Below, one piece after another: positions 1 through 7,592 of a stretch of 64,000 nt of DNA; within the stretch, counting starts at the first letter, position 1, and each line of letters starts with the position of its first letter. The stretch is from Bin87 sp965207585 (GTDB taxonomy: Bacteria > Chloroflexota > Dehalococcoidia > Lucifugimonadales > UBA3495): the NCBI GenBank assembly GCA_965207585.1, contig CBDBMT010000003.1:186001-250000 (forward strand), given 5' to 3'. The translations under genes were made by a program, and so were the position numbers. Below the pieces are notes generated by a model. That model had not been told where the DNA came from, made no database searches, and saw only the letters and a program-made list of their open reading frames with translations.

Positions 1-91
1 GATCGTAGATGTCCCGGGAAGTCATGCTGGAGCGGTGCACCTGGAACTTGCCCAGGTCCGGCCGGTCATACACGAGGTTGCCGATTTCCAT
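1..91 (-). CDS. Rieske-type aromatic ring-hydroxylating dioxygenase, alpha subunit (N-terminus only)
   Basis: Only the first 30 codons are inside the window; the gene runs off the left edge. The start is an ATG preceded by a good ribosome binding site (GAGGAAGG, 5-6 bases upstream). The visible peptide has FQVHRSSMTS at about residues 17-26 followed by RDIYD. That pattern of F-x-V-H-R then a Ser/Thr-rich turn resembles the segment before the Rieske domain in ring-hydroxylating oxygenase large subunits, which bind a [2Fe-2S] cluster and a mononuclear iron and dihydroxylate aromatic or O-demethylate substrates. The iron ligands are outside the window, so this is an inference from a short stretch. 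The gene lies 12 bp downstream of the Uma2 gene on the same strand. Confidence 0.5.
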   Translation of the reverse strand, partial: MEIGNLVYDRPDLGKFQVHRSSMTSRDIYD

Positions 92-103
92 GTCAAACCT
101 TCC

Positions 104-802
104 TCACGTCAAGCGGGCATCAAAAATCAGTTCGCGCACCCGAAACTCGAACCCCGGCATCACGTCCTCGCCGGACAGGGTTTCGGGGTCTTCCAATACT
201 TCCGGTTCCTGGCCGGGCCGGTAGATGGCAACGCGGCGGTTGCGGGGGTCAATTAACCAGCCCAGGCGCGCGCCGTGGATGATGTACTCTGCCATCTTGC
301 TTTGCAGGTAGGCCAACGAGTCGTTGCGTGAGCGAATCTCGGCGACGAAATCGGGGCAAATCTGGCCGGTGCGGTACTGCTCCGGGTCAAGCTGCGCCAA
401 ACGCTCCGGGGACACCCAGGACGCATCGGGGCCGCGCCCGCCCAGGTCGGGGATGCGGAACACCACCTTCGACGACGGAGCTATGCCGCCGTTTCGTCGG
501 GTCCACATTTTCGTGTCGGCGATCAGTTCGGATTCCTCATCTGCACCCGGCATCATCATGGGCGGCATTATAATCAGCTCGCCCGTCTCGTTGTACTCGA
601 TGGCGTAGAGGTCGTTGGCTTCCATGAATGCCGAGAGCAATTCAAAGTCAATCTCCGCCAGGGTCTTCCCGCCCAACAGGGGGCGCAAGTCCAGGATGAT
701 GGGCAGGCCGGGAACCTCGCCGTCCGTGAAAAAACGATCGCCAACTGATTCTGGGACAGCATCGGCGGTTGGTCCGGGCGATTGTGCAGTCTGCGTTGTC
801 AT
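104..802 (-). CDS. Uma2 family (DUF820) endonuclease-like protein
   Basis: The 232-residue protein matches the Uma2/DUF820 family, which has a PD-(D/E)xK nuclease fold and is strongly expanded in cyanobacteria and Chloroflexota; its cellular role is unknown. Visible family marks are the PDASWVS segment in the middle, the PDFVAEIRS strand with the following helix (SKMAEYIIHGARLGWLIDP), and a C-terminal strand set. The usual E-x-K of the active site reads E-I-R here, so catalysis may be altered. The ATG start has GGAG about 10 bases upstream. It stands between a Rieske oxygenase start and a CocE hydrolase on the same strand; no functional link is obvious. Family assignment is confident, activity is not. 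Confidence 0.85.
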   Translation of the reverse strand: MTTQTAQSPGPTADAVPESVGDRFFTDGEVPGLPIILDLRPLLGGKTLAEIDFELLSAFMEANDLYAIEYNETGELIIMPPMMMPGADEESELIADTKMWTRRNGGIAPSSKVVFRIPDLGGRGPDASWVSPERLAQLDPEQYRTGQICPDFVAEIRSRNDSLAYLQSKMAEYIIHGARLGWLIDPRNRRVAIYRPGQEPEVLEDPETLSGEDVMPGFEFRVRELIFDARLT

Positions 803-833
803 AGGCAGTCTCCGCAGCAGAGTCGCCGCCAGG

Positions 834-2597
834 TCAGCGCGGGATCACGGGAAGGGTGATGTGCGACGGGTGGCGGGCGGAATGATGCACGGTCTGGCGA
901 GCCGTTTCCAGCCTGGTATCCACACCGAGGGCCGCGCCGGTATTCGGGTTGCGGTCGAAGCGGGGGAAGTTGCTGCTGGAGATATCCACCCGTATCCGAT
1001 GACCAGGCTTGATCACGTGACTGGTGGCCCACAGGTCGATGGTGTAACGGTACACCTCGCCAGGAGTGATGAACGACGGCTCGCGGACCGATGTGCGGTA
1101 GCGGGCGCGAATGATGCCGTCCTGCAAATTATGGGCGAAGCCATCCGGGCGCACATCAACCAGCTTGGCGGTGAAATCGGTGTCCACCGCAGTGGTCGCA
1201 GCATAGAGCGTTACTGAAATGGGGCCGGTGAGTTCCAGGTCGGACTCGACCGGGTCAGACGTAAAGGACAGGACGTCCGGGCGGTCTTCGGCGGGACCCT
1301 GATCGAAGACGCCGTACTCGATGATGAGGGTGTTGCCGCCCAGGGTGGGCACCGGGTCATTCGGGTCGTAGGTGAACTGGTCCGCCGGCTCGTCCGGTGC
1401 CGGCGGCACGGTCGACAGCGAGCCGTCGCCGCCGCGAGTGTTGGCGTTGCCTCCGGAGTGAAGATACCAGCGGGTGTACTGGGTGCGAGCCAGCGGCCAT
1501 TCGTTTTCGTCACGCCACTTGTTGTCGCCCATGACGAACAGGCGGACCGGCGGATCATCCATGATCCCGGTCTCCTCGCCCTTGAGCCAGTAGCCGTACC
1601 AGCGCAGCAGGTAGTCGTGCAGCTCGATGGCCGCTTCGGACCCGAAGTCGATGTTGCCGGCGCCGCCGGTGGTGGGCTCCGTATACGGTCGCAGGTGGGC
1701 CCACGGTCCGATCAGCAGCTTCTGGTTCCGCCGGGCCGTTTCGCTGCCGCCGTGCTTGCCGATGGCCTGGTAGGCGTTGAGCGCGCCTTCCAGGAAGATG
1801 TCGTACCACGAACTGACGTGGAACATGGGGATGGTCACGTTGCGCGCCTGCCGTTGCAGGTTGATGCCCCACCAGTATGGATCGTCCAATTCCTGGTCGA
1901 AATACTCGTGGAAATAAGGAGCGGCCTCCTTGAGGCGCTCAATCCAGTCGCGCAGAGGCAGGTGTCGATACCAATGATCGGACAGGGGTTGGCCGAAGTT
2001 GCCGGGCTCGATGACGTACTCATCCATCTTGGCCAACAGCGCTTCATGGCCGCCGCGGGCGAGGGTGTTCCTGCCCTTGAGGATGGCATACGGAACCGTC
2101 CAGCCCCATTCCATGGCGCCGCCGGTGTGGTAGACCCAGGACTGGTGGAAGTCGGACGACGCGGAGACGACCGCCATGGTCTGCAAATGCGGCGGCAGCG
2201 GGCGCTTGCCAGCCAAGGTGTACTGCGTTGCGCCGAGGTAGCTCTGCCCGGTGGTCGCCACGCGGCCGTTGGACCAGGGCTGTCTCGCCGCCCACTCAAC
2301 GGTGTCGTAGCCGTCCAGGGCTTCCTGGAACAGCGGATCGTAATCGCCCTCGGACTCGAAGCGTCCGCGCACGTCCTGGCTTAAGAGCACGTACCCGTGG
2401 CGCGGGAAGAACCAGATGGAATGGTCAGGATTGTCGAGGTAGCTATCCTTGCTGTAGGGCCCCCGGTTGATCAAGACCGGGAAACGTCCCGGCGCGTCGG
2501 GCCGCACTACGTCGGTGGCCAGGCGGGTGCCGTCACGCATGGGCACCATCACATTGGGCTCGCGAGTGACCTGGTACTGGGTTCGCTGGGCAGTCAT
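834..2597 (-). CDS. CocE/NonD family hydrolase (X-Pro dipeptidyl-peptidase S15 type)
   Basis: This 587-residue serine hydrolase has an alpha/beta-hydrolase domain followed by a C-terminal jelly-roll domain, as in cocaine esterase CocE and glutaryl-7-ACA acylases; the group cleaves esters or amides. The nucleophile elbow is seen as GQSYLG (Ser within TTGQSYLGATQ), and the N-terminal strand pattern (VMVPMRDGTRLATDV, then RGPY) is typical. The C-terminal domain shows the family segment VDTDFTAKLVDVRPDG. The ATG at 2597 is preferred over a GTG nine bases upstream, because GGAGG sits 8 bases before the ATG and would overlap the GTG. No signal peptide is visible, so the enzyme is probably cytosolic. 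The true substrate is not known. Confidence 0.9.
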   Translation of the reverse strand: MTAQRTQYQVTREPNVMVPMRDGTRLATDVVRPDAPGRFPVLINRGPYSKDSYLDNPDHSIWFFPRHGYVLLSQDVRGRFESEGDYDPLFQEALDGYDTVEWAARQPWSNGRVATTGQSYLGATQYTLAGKRPLPPHLQTMAVVSASSDFHQSWVYHTGGAMEWGWTVPYAILKGRNTLARGGHEALLAKMDEYVIEPGNFGQPLSDHWYRHLPLRDWIERLKEAAPYFHEYFDQELDDPYWWGINLQRQARNVTIPMFHVSSWYDIFLEGALNAYQAIGKHGGSETARRNQKLLIGPWAHLRPYTEPTTGGAGNIDFGSEAAIELHDYLLRWYGYWLKGEETGIMDDPPVRLFVMGDNKWRDENEWPLARTQYTRWYLHSGGNANTRGGDGSLSTVPPAPDEPADQFTYDPNDPVPTLGGNTLIIEYGVFDQGPAEDRPDVLSFTSDPVESDLELTGPISVTLYAATTAVDTDFTAKLVDVRPDGFAHNLQDGIIRARYRTSVREPSFITPGEVYRYTIDLWATSHVIKPGHRIRVDISSSNFPRFDRNPNTGAALGVDTRLETARQTVHHSARHPSHITLPVIPR

Positions 2598-2673
2598 GGG
2601 TAGCACCTCCGAAGGCGGGCCGGCAATCGTTTACGGCGTCGGCTGACGGAAACGATTGCCGCTGGAACAGAAC

Positions 2674-3429
2674 TCAGGCAGCGGTGGTTCCGCCGTCGAT
2701 CACCACCTCGGAGCCGGTCACGAAGGACGATTCGTCAGACGCCAGGTAGATCGCGCCGTAGGCGATCTCGCTGGGCTTGCCGACTCGCCCCAGGGGCAGC
2801 CGCTGCATCCGCAGGGCCATGTTGGCGGGGTCGTTCAGGGTGTCGGCGATCATGTCCGTTTCGATCGGGCCCGGGTGGATGGAGTTGCAGCGGATGCCCT
2901 CGCGGGCGTGCTGGATGGCAGTGGACTTGGTGAACAGCCGGACGGCGCCCTTGGTGGCGGTGTAGCTGGCAGAACCGTTGGGGCTGCCCACCAGGCCGGC
3001 GGTGGAGGAGATGTTGATGATGGAGCCGCCACCGGCATCGCGCATGGCCGGTATGGCGGCCTTGGTGCCCAGGAACACGCCCTTGGCGTTGACGGCGAAG
3101 ATGCGGTCCCAATCGTCTTCGGTGGTTTCCTCGATGTTCTTGCGGATCAGGATGCCCGCGTTGTTGAGGAGAACGTCGAGCTTGCCGTAGGTGTCCACGG
3201 CCGACTGCACCGCCGCCTCCCAGTCGGACTCGCTGGTGACGTCGAGGTGCACGTAGGTGACGTTGTAGCCGAGTTCCTGGAGCTCGGCCTCGGTCTGGCG
3301 TCCCTGGTCATCGAGGATGTCGCCGATGACGACGCTGGCGCCCTCTTCCGCGAACATGCGGGCCTCGACCGCGCCCTGCCCTCGCGCTCCGCCGCTGATG
3401 AGTGCAACCTTGCCTTCCAACCTGGCCAT
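2674..3429 (-). CDS. SDR family NAD-dependent oxidoreductase (FabG/3-alpha-HSD-like)
   Basis: A 251-residue classical short-chain dehydrogenase. The cofactor loop is S-G-G-A-R-G-Q-G at residues 12-19, the NNAG motif is present, the catalytic triad appears as the Ser in NISSTAG with SYTATK supplying Tyr and Lys, and the PGPIETDM segment follows. An Asp at the end of the second strand (VIGD) suggests NAD rather than NADP. Such enzymes oxidise or reduce hydroxyl/keto groups of sterol-like, acyl or sugar substrates; the substrate cannot be told from sequence. A strong AGGAGG lies upstream of the ATG. It is followed on the same strand by the CocE hydrolase gene about 75 bp downstream. Confidence 0.92.
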   Translation of the reverse strand: MARLEGKVALISGGARGQGAVEARMFAEEGASVVIGDILDDQGRQTEAELQELGYNVTYVHLDVTSESDWEAAVQSAVDTYGKLDVLLNNAGILIRKNIEETTEDDWDRIFAVNAKGVFLGTKAAIPAMRDAGGGSIINISSTAGLVGSPNGSASYTATKGAVRLFTKSTAIQHAREGIRCNSIHPGPIETDMIADTLNDPANMALRMQRLPLGRVGKPSEIAYGAIYLASDESSFVTGSEVVIDGGTTAA

Positions 3430-3484
3430 GGTGATGCCTCCTGTAGGTGGGTTCTAGATGCTGTGATCACTGAGATGCGGCCAC

Positions 3485-3490
3485 TTTATA
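3485..3490 (-). promoter_or_regulatory. Putative -10 box for the SDR gene
   Basis: TATAAA on the minus strand lies about 55 bases before the SDR start codon. The best -35-like match upstream (TTGCGC, spacing about 16) is poor, so this is a weak call based mainly on the AT-rich hexamer in GC-rich surroundings. Confidence 0.3.
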
Positions 3491-3519
3491 TTGGTTGGCA
3501 ATCAGGCGCAACCGGACCG

Positions 3520-4077
3520 TCAGCGAATGCGAGACGGGTCCCACAGCCGACAAAAACCCATCGCGCCAGGGGCGTTGACCTCCACCCGGTACACGTCGGG
3601 GTTGGAGAGGTTTTCCCATCCTGCGTAGCCGAAACCGGGATCAATCGAGTGCAGGATCAGGGCCAGCAGGTTGCCGTGGGTTATGACCACCGGCAGTTCA
3701 GCCGAACCACTCAGCAAGTCATCCAAAGCGGGCCATGCGCGCCGCAGCACGTCGTTCGCCGATTCGCCGCCGGACGCCCGCAGGTCGGGGTCCGCAAAGG
3801 AGTCGCGCACGATATCTCGCCAATGGTCGATGGGATGTGGCGACAAAACCCTCTCGTTCAGGCGGGGATCGGTCTCAGCGCCAAGATGCAGGAGCTCCGC
3901 CAGGGGTTCGGCGGTCTGCTGGGCTCGGAGATAGGCGCTGGTGACGATGGCATCTATGGGGAAGGCTGACAGGAAACTCACCAATTCCTGGGCCTGGCGC
4001 TTGCCGGCTTCGGTGAGCGGCGCGTCCGGTTCCTGGCCGGCTGCCTCGCAGTGCCGGACGAGAATCAGGCTGCACAC
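3520..4077 (-). CDS. Histidine phosphatase family protein (phosphoglycerate mutase-like)
   Basis: This 185-residue protein is a short member of the histidine phosphatase superfamily, cytosolic phosphomonoesterases that work through a phosphohistidine. The N-terminal motif reads RHCE (usual RHGE; Gly to Cys), followed by LTEAGKRQA. The second acidic/His region is RLNERVLSPHP, and VVITHGNLLALIL holds the C-terminal catalytic His. The start is a GTG at 4077; no ATG precedes it in frame before the neighbouring GNAT stop codon. The gene begins 8 bases after the GNAT gene ends, so the two are probably co-transcribed. Substrate unknown; SixA-, CobC- and GpmB-like activities are all possible. Confidence 0.85.
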   Translation of the reverse strand: MCSLILVRHCEAAGQEPDAPLTEAGKRQAQELVSFLSAFPIDAIVTSAYLRAQQTAEPLAELLHLGAETDPRLNERVLSPHPIDHWRDIVRDSFADPDLRASGGESANDVLRRAWPALDDLLSGSAELPVVITHGNLLALILHSIDPGFGYAGWENLSNPDVYRVEVNAPGAMGFCRLWDPSRIR

Positions 4078-4085
4078 GGCGATGG

Positions 4086-4529
4086 CTAGGGACGCCAGCG
4101 CAGGCGCGCGCCGACGTTGGTGAATCCCGCTCGCTGGTAGAACTGGATCTGCCGTTCGCCGTGGTATGGGGTGCCCAGTTCGACCATGGCGCAGCCGCGC
4201 GCAACGGCATGATCGAGGGCAAACTGGAGAACCTCCATGCCGACGCCGGAACTGCGCACGCTGGGATCGACGTACATCTCCTGGATGATGGCGTAGCGGC
4301 CGACGCTGCGCAGAGCCTCTACGAAGGACACGGTGCAGACGGCGGTGAAGCGACCTTCATCTTCCGCCAGCACGACGAAACCAGAGGGACCGTCCTCGGC
4401 AAACCGCTCGTACACCGGCGCCATCGCTTCCGCAGGAGCCGGCGTCCCTCCCAGTTCGGTGAGGAGGCGGCGCACCAGGTCTATGGCGGCATCGCGGTCC
4501 TGAGCGGTTGCCAATCTGATGTCGGGCAT
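4086..4529 (-). CDS. GNAT family N-acetyltransferase
   Basis: The 147-residue single-domain protein has the GNAT fold pattern: an N-terminal IRLATAQDRDAAIDLV strand and helix, a central strand (GFVVLAEDEGRFTAVCTVSF), and the acetyl-CoA pyrophosphate loop near residues 85-95 (SVRSSGVGMEVL, the R-x-x-G-x-G signature). The C-terminal FYQRAGFTNVG segment is also typical. Such enzymes move an acetyl group from acetyl-CoA to an amine on a small molecule, antibiotic or protein; the acceptor is unknown. The ATG is about 11 bases after a GGAG. It heads a two-gene unit with the histidine phosphatase. Confidence 0.87.
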   Translation of the reverse strand: MPDIRLATAQDRDAAIDLVRRLLTELGGTPAPAEAMAPVYERFAEDGPSGFVVLAEDEGRFTAVCTVSFVEALRSVGRYAIIQEMYVDPSVRSSGVGMEVLQFALDHAVARGCAMVELGTPYHGERQIQFYQRAGFTNVGARLRWRP

Positions 4530-4596
4530 GGCTGTTGCTGCTCCAAGAAATCAACGGGGTGCCGCGCTTACCGTTGCTGAGATCAATGCGGAGGGT

Positions 4597-5079
4597 TCAG
4601 GAAAGGATATCGAAACCATTCCAGCCCGGGACGGCGGATGCCTGACGGATCCAGCTCGCGACGAGTTCCTCGTCGAGCACACCGTCTTCGTAAACGTGGT
4701 AGTAGCGCGTATCCTTGTCCTTGGACTCGACAGGTGGAAGAGGGTCCAGTGACGACCCGTTGAGGAAGGTGACCTTCACGTAGCGGGTGAAAACGTGGTA
4801 GCTGAGGAACCAACCCTCGCCCTCGACTCCGTAGAAGGGCGAGTTCCACCGCACCGCCTTGCGCACGTCGGGCACGGTGCGCACGATGAGGTCGTCCAAG
4901 CGGCGGCCGACATCGCTCTTCCACTCGGGCATGGCCGCGATGTAAGCCTGCACGGGAGCGTCGCCGTCGGCCTTGGCGATCTGCGGGTTGCCTCCGGAGA
5001 GGAGTTTAACCTCGCCGGTTGCGTTTTCGGGAGTCCCGGCAGAGACCCTGGGTCGCTTGCGGCGAGCTTCGTCAGCCAT
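4597..5079 (-). CDS. DUF1801 domain-containing protein
   Basis: A 160-residue protein whose residues from about 40 onward match the DUF1801/YdhG fold: an AYIAAMPEWKSDVGRRLDDLI helix, a conserved KAVRWNSPFYG strand, and YVKVTFLNGSSLDP. The family is small and cytosolic; a role in iron or small-ligand handling has been suggested for some members but is not established. The N-terminal 35 residues are basic and low in complexity. The ATG at 5079 is chosen over an upstream in-frame GTG at 5088, because GGAG sits 8 bases before the ATG and overlaps the GTG. It stands alone, with no obvious operon partner. Confidence 0.82.
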   Translation of the reverse strand: MADEARRKRPRVSAGTPENATGEVKLLSGGNPQIAKADGDAPVQAYIAAMPEWKSDVGRRLDDLIVRTVPDVRKAVRWNSPFYGVEGEGWFLSYHVFTRYVKVTFLNGSSLDPLPPVESKDKDTRYYHVYEDGVLDEELVASWIRQASAVPGWNGFDILS

Positions 5080-5180
5080 TGCGCTCACTCCAACCCGCGT
5101 TCATCGGAACACACCTCATGGCAACCGAGCCTGAAAAAGCAATTCGTCGGGGGTGATGTTTCGCGGTCCCAGCATCCTAC

Positions 5181-5498
5181 CTAACCTGCGCCGCTTGTTG
5201 AAGAGTAGGCGACCACTGCGCTCAGTTTATCAGCAAGCCGGTCTTCAGCTGTTTCCAGATCGTACTGGCTTTGCAGACCCATCCAGAATCCGGCAGAGTT
5301 CCCGAAATAGCGGGAGAACAACAACGCGGTCTCCGCCGTAATGGACCGCTCACCGTGGACGATAGCATGAATTCGTCTGGCGTCCACGCCGATGGCCTTG
5401 GCCAGCCGGTACTGCGTGACATTCATTGGCCGGAGAAACTCTTCATCGAGGATCTCCCCCGGATGGATGGGCAACGTGCGTTCGGTGTTGTTGGGCAT
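5181..5498 (-). CDS. HigA family antitoxin-like XRE regulator without HigB
   Basis: The 105-residue protein reads PIHPGEILDEEFLRPM near its start, the signature of HigA/VapI addiction-module antitoxins, followed by a helix-turn-helix (VTQYRLAKAIGVDARRIHAIV) and the C-terminal FGNSAGFWMGLQSQYDL segment. HigA proteins bind their own promoter and neutralise the HigB mRNA interferase. No HigB lies upstream; the space before this gene is filled by a RelA/SpoT-domain gene ending 68 bp away on the same strand. The ATG at 5498 is chosen because the family starts a few residues before the PIHPGE motif; the reading frame stays open further upstream. It may be an orphan regulator or pair with the synthetase gene. 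Confidence 0.85.
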   Translation of the reverse strand: MPNNTERTLPIHPGEILDEEFLRPMNVTQYRLAKAIGVDARRIHAIVHGERSITAETALLFSRYFGNSAGFWMGLQSQYDLETAEDRLADKLSAVVAYSSTSGAG

Positions 5499-5566
5499 TT
5501 CCCCGTGCAATCCCTGTCCCCAAACGCCCATCCTTAGGCAGATGACCGACACTAGAAACAAGCCGA

Positions 5567-6712
5567 TCAGTCGGGAGTATCGTTATTGCCCTCGGCCTTT
5601 GGATCGTAATTTCGTACTGGGATACCGTTTGCTTCAAAGCGGGAAAGGCCCCGGCGCAGGACATTTCTCCAATAAACATCATCCGTCATGCGCTCCACAA
5701 AGACGGTCCCCATGCCGGCAAGCAACATGTCCTCAAAACGCGAAATGGAGCCCTGCCTACCACCCCAACGCGCGCGGCTCAAGCGATCATCGTCGTAACC
5801 CTCGATACAAGCGGCAACTTGATCGAATGTTGTAAAGCCCAATCGCCGCAGCAGCCGGGCCCAATATTCGTAGGAGAAATCAGTGCTACGCGCATCTGGC
5901 CCGACCCGTTTGTCGATATACGATCTCAGTGCATCGGCGGTAATTTCAACTCGATCGAGATCTCCTTCTTCGACCGACGTCCTTGCTTGTTGTTTGAGAA
6001 CTTTATCTTCATCTTGGATCGCTTGGAACTCGCGGTCCGCGATTTCGAGCAAGCCAGCGAGAGCCATGAACCGCCGTCTAATCGTGTACGGTATAGTGAT
6101 GGTAGATTTATATTGAATGTCATGCTCAATTTCTGCCCACGCATGTTGGAGAATTGTGCGCACTTGAATCTCTGCGATCAAATCACGATGCGGTTCGTAT
6201 TCCGGGAGGGCCGTGCGCGCACCACTGAGCCGTACCAGGAAGTGTTCACTCTGGTATCCGAACCGCTCCTGTTGAATAAGTGTACGGCTAAGGTCTATGT
6301 GCTCCAACACTTCGAACTCTTTACGGATGCATGAACCGATAGTTGCCACATCGCGCGGGAAAAAGGCAATTATACGTACTCCGGCTAGATCGGTTATGTC
6401 ATACAATGGGTGTGGATACTTAGGTGCCTCCGGATCGTCGTCCGATGGTGTCGCGGATTTGGCACCAAAACTCTCAGGATCTTTCGCTCGAGCTTCTACG
6501 GAATTTACAGTAATACCCGCCGACCTTAACGCTTGGTCCACGATCACCCTCGCTGCGCGCGCGAATCCTTCGTAGCGAGGTCGGACGCGAAGATATTCCT
6601 CTACCGCGGTGCGCCTGTGCTCCGCGAAGTTGAACGGCTCTGCTTGCTCCGCGTCGCGGTCTGCTTCGTCAATGGATCGACCGATGGGAATCGTGTTGTC
6701 GGGTTCGCCCAT
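5567..6712 (-). CDS. RelA/SpoT-domain protein, putative small alarmone synthetase
   Basis: This 381-residue protein contains a (p)ppGpp synthetase domain at about residues 45-230. The motif DITDLAGVRIIAFF is near residue 100, and EIQVRTILQHAWAEIEHD near 190 carries the conserved Glu, Arg and His of the catalytic site that transfers pyrophosphate from ATP to GDP/GTP (or, in toxic relatives, to tRNA or ATP). No HD hydrolase, TGS or ACT domain is present, so it is not a housekeeping Rel. The last 140 residues are not recognised. Base composition is visibly lower in GC than in neighbours, suggesting transfer. There is no clear ribosome binding site. A HigA-like gene follows 68 bp downstream on the same strand. 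Confidence 0.85.
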   Translation of the reverse strand: MGEPDNTIPIGRSIDEADRDAEQAEPFNFAEHRRTAVEEYLRVRPRYEGFARAARVIVDQALRSAGITVNSVEARAKDPESFGAKSATPSDDDPEAPKYPHPLYDITDLAGVRIIAFFPRDVATIGSCIRKEFEVLEHIDLSRTLIQQERFGYQSEHFLVRLSGARTALPEYEPHRDLIAEIQVRTILQHAWAEIEHDIQYKSTITIPYTIRRRFMALAGLLEIADREFQAIQDEDKVLKQQARTSVEEGDLDRVEITADALRSYIDKRVGPDARSTDFSYEYWARLLRRLGFTTFDQVAACIEGYDDDRLSRARWGGRQGSISRFEDMLLAGMGTVFVERMTDDVYWRNVLRRGLSRFEANGIPVRNYDPKAEGNNDTPD

Positions 6713-6792
6713 ATTCTACGAAAAACCCCCGCTTCAGGTCGCAATCTCAACACAGCCTAGGCTCGTCAGCTTGTGCGCCGCCTCTCGATACC

Positions 6793-7038
6793 TTACGGCC
6801 CCGTGACCACGGCCTCAACTGACACCGGGCCCGCCGCATCGTCAACTTGGATTTCCGGCGGTAACGGGCTCCCCTCGTCCTCGTAAATCTCCAAAACCAC
6901 CGCAAAAGCGTCCTCCGCGTTAACCAGGCACTCCGCGATGGTGTCCCCTTCGGTGATCAGCTCCGGCAGAACGGGAGAGGTAACGGTGTACCCTCCTTCA
7001 GGCTGCGGCTCCAGGATCAGGGGAATCTTCGCTATCAT
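6793..7038 (-). CDS. HicB family antitoxin-like protein (no HicA beside it)
   Basis: An 81-residue HicB-type protein: IPLILEPQPEGGYTVTSPVL then ELITEGDTIAECLVNAEDAF and the helix AVVLEIYEDEG. HicB antitoxins have a degraded RNase H-like fold and neutralise the HicA mRNA interferase. The ATG at 7038 is used because AAGGA lies 7 bases upstream and the family fold begins here; an in-frame ATG 13 codons earlier has no such site. No HicA-sized frame fits either in the 80 bp before the alarmone synthetase gene or upstream, where a tRNA-like sequence begins at 7085. It is either an orphan or a free-standing HicB-fold protein. Confidence 0.75.
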   Translation of the reverse strand: MIAKIPLILEPQPEGGYTVTSPVLPELITEGDTIAECLVNAEDAFAVVLEIYEDEGSPLPPEIQVDDAAGPVSVEAVVTGP

Positions 7039-7084
7039 CGGCCGTTCCTTAACTCGAAACATACGCTTTGCAGGCACGCAGAAA

Positions 7085-7159
7085 TGGTGGGCCCGACAGG
7101 GTTCGAACCTGTGACCTGCCGATTATGAGTCGGATGTTCTTCCACTGAGGTACGGGCCC
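7085..7159 (-). tRNA. Degenerate tRNA-Met-like (CAT) copy
   Basis: The minus strand folds as a tRNA with a perfect 7-bp acceptor stem (GGGCCCG with CGGGCCC), discriminator A, encoded CCA, intact T arm and a CAT anticodon in the loop CTCATAA. Compared with the sister gene at 8768-8842, the D stem has two mismatches (C10-C25 and C11-A24) and the anticodon stem has a T27-C43 mismatch. It is therefore probably a decaying duplicate rather than a working tRNA. Confidence 0.7.
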
Positions 7160-7223
7160 CGAACGCGCGGCATGCGGATTGAGGTCGTGCCACGATTCAG
7201 GTTAGACCCCGACCGCCCAATCG

Positions 7224-7302
7224 TCAAATGCCCAGGCGCTAGCGGTATTACGGGTCCAACTCCGCCAGCTGGCGGCGCTCCACCAGTTCTTGCCCCTCCA
7301 GC
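7224..7302 (-). pseudogene. Fragment of CaiB/BaiF CoA-transferase 3' end
   Basis: These 79 bases correspond to 8907-8985, the C-terminal end of the intact class III CoA-transferase gene, including its stop codon region. There is no upstream reading frame, so it is a dead fragment carried along by the segmental duplication. Confidence 0.75.
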
Positions 7303-7325
7303 ATACACCCCCGGCTCACCGGCCC

Positions 7326-7592
7326 TTACGGAAAGTAGCGGTAGATTTCGCCCCGGGGTAGGAAGCGGCGCAGGACGGCTATCTCGCCGTCCATCGTGAT
7401 GCCCAGGCGATAGTCGCCTATTCTGATGCGGTAGTGCTGCCCTTCGGCCAAGAGTCGCCTGACCCCGCTGACCTCCGTGATGTCGGCGACTTCGATCAGT
7501 TCCTGGATTGTACGGTCCAACCTGCGCCGGATTTGACTAGATCCGAGCCGCCTCACATCCCGGCTAAACTGGCGGCTGGGTTCGACAGTCAT
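7326..7592 (-). CDS. RelE/ParE family toxin (YafQ/mRNA interferase-like)
   Basis: The 88-residue protein has the RelE/ParE toxin pattern: a basic N-terminal helix (SRQFSRDVRRL), a helix with EVADITEVSGVRRL, the paired strands HYRIRIGDYRLGI, and a C-terminal FLPRGEIYRYFP. Members of this fold either cleave mRNA at the ribosome or poison gyrase. The His-Tyr-Arg-Ile-Arg strand and C-terminal Arg and Tyr residues are compatible with RNase-type members. The start codon overlaps the end of the upstream gene by 29 bases, the translational coupling usual for antitoxin-toxin pairs with the antitoxin first. Confidence 0.87.
   Translation of the reverse strand: MTVEPSRQFSRDVRRLGSSQIRRRLDRTIQELIEVADITEVSGVRRLLAEGQHYRIRIGDYRLGITMDGEIAVLRRFLPRGEIYRYFP

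Larger units (their letters stand above)
7085..7302. repeat. Direct repeat copy A (tRNA plus CoA-transferase 3' end)
   Basis: This 218-bp stretch matches 8768-8985 at a constant offset of 1683 bases without indels, with about 27 mismatches by eye (about 88% identity). The homology begins exactly at the tRNA CCA end and runs through the tRNA, the spacer and the last 79 bases of the CoA-transferase reading frame. The copy near 8.8 kb has the intact tRNA and gene, so this is the derived copy. Confidence 0.9.
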
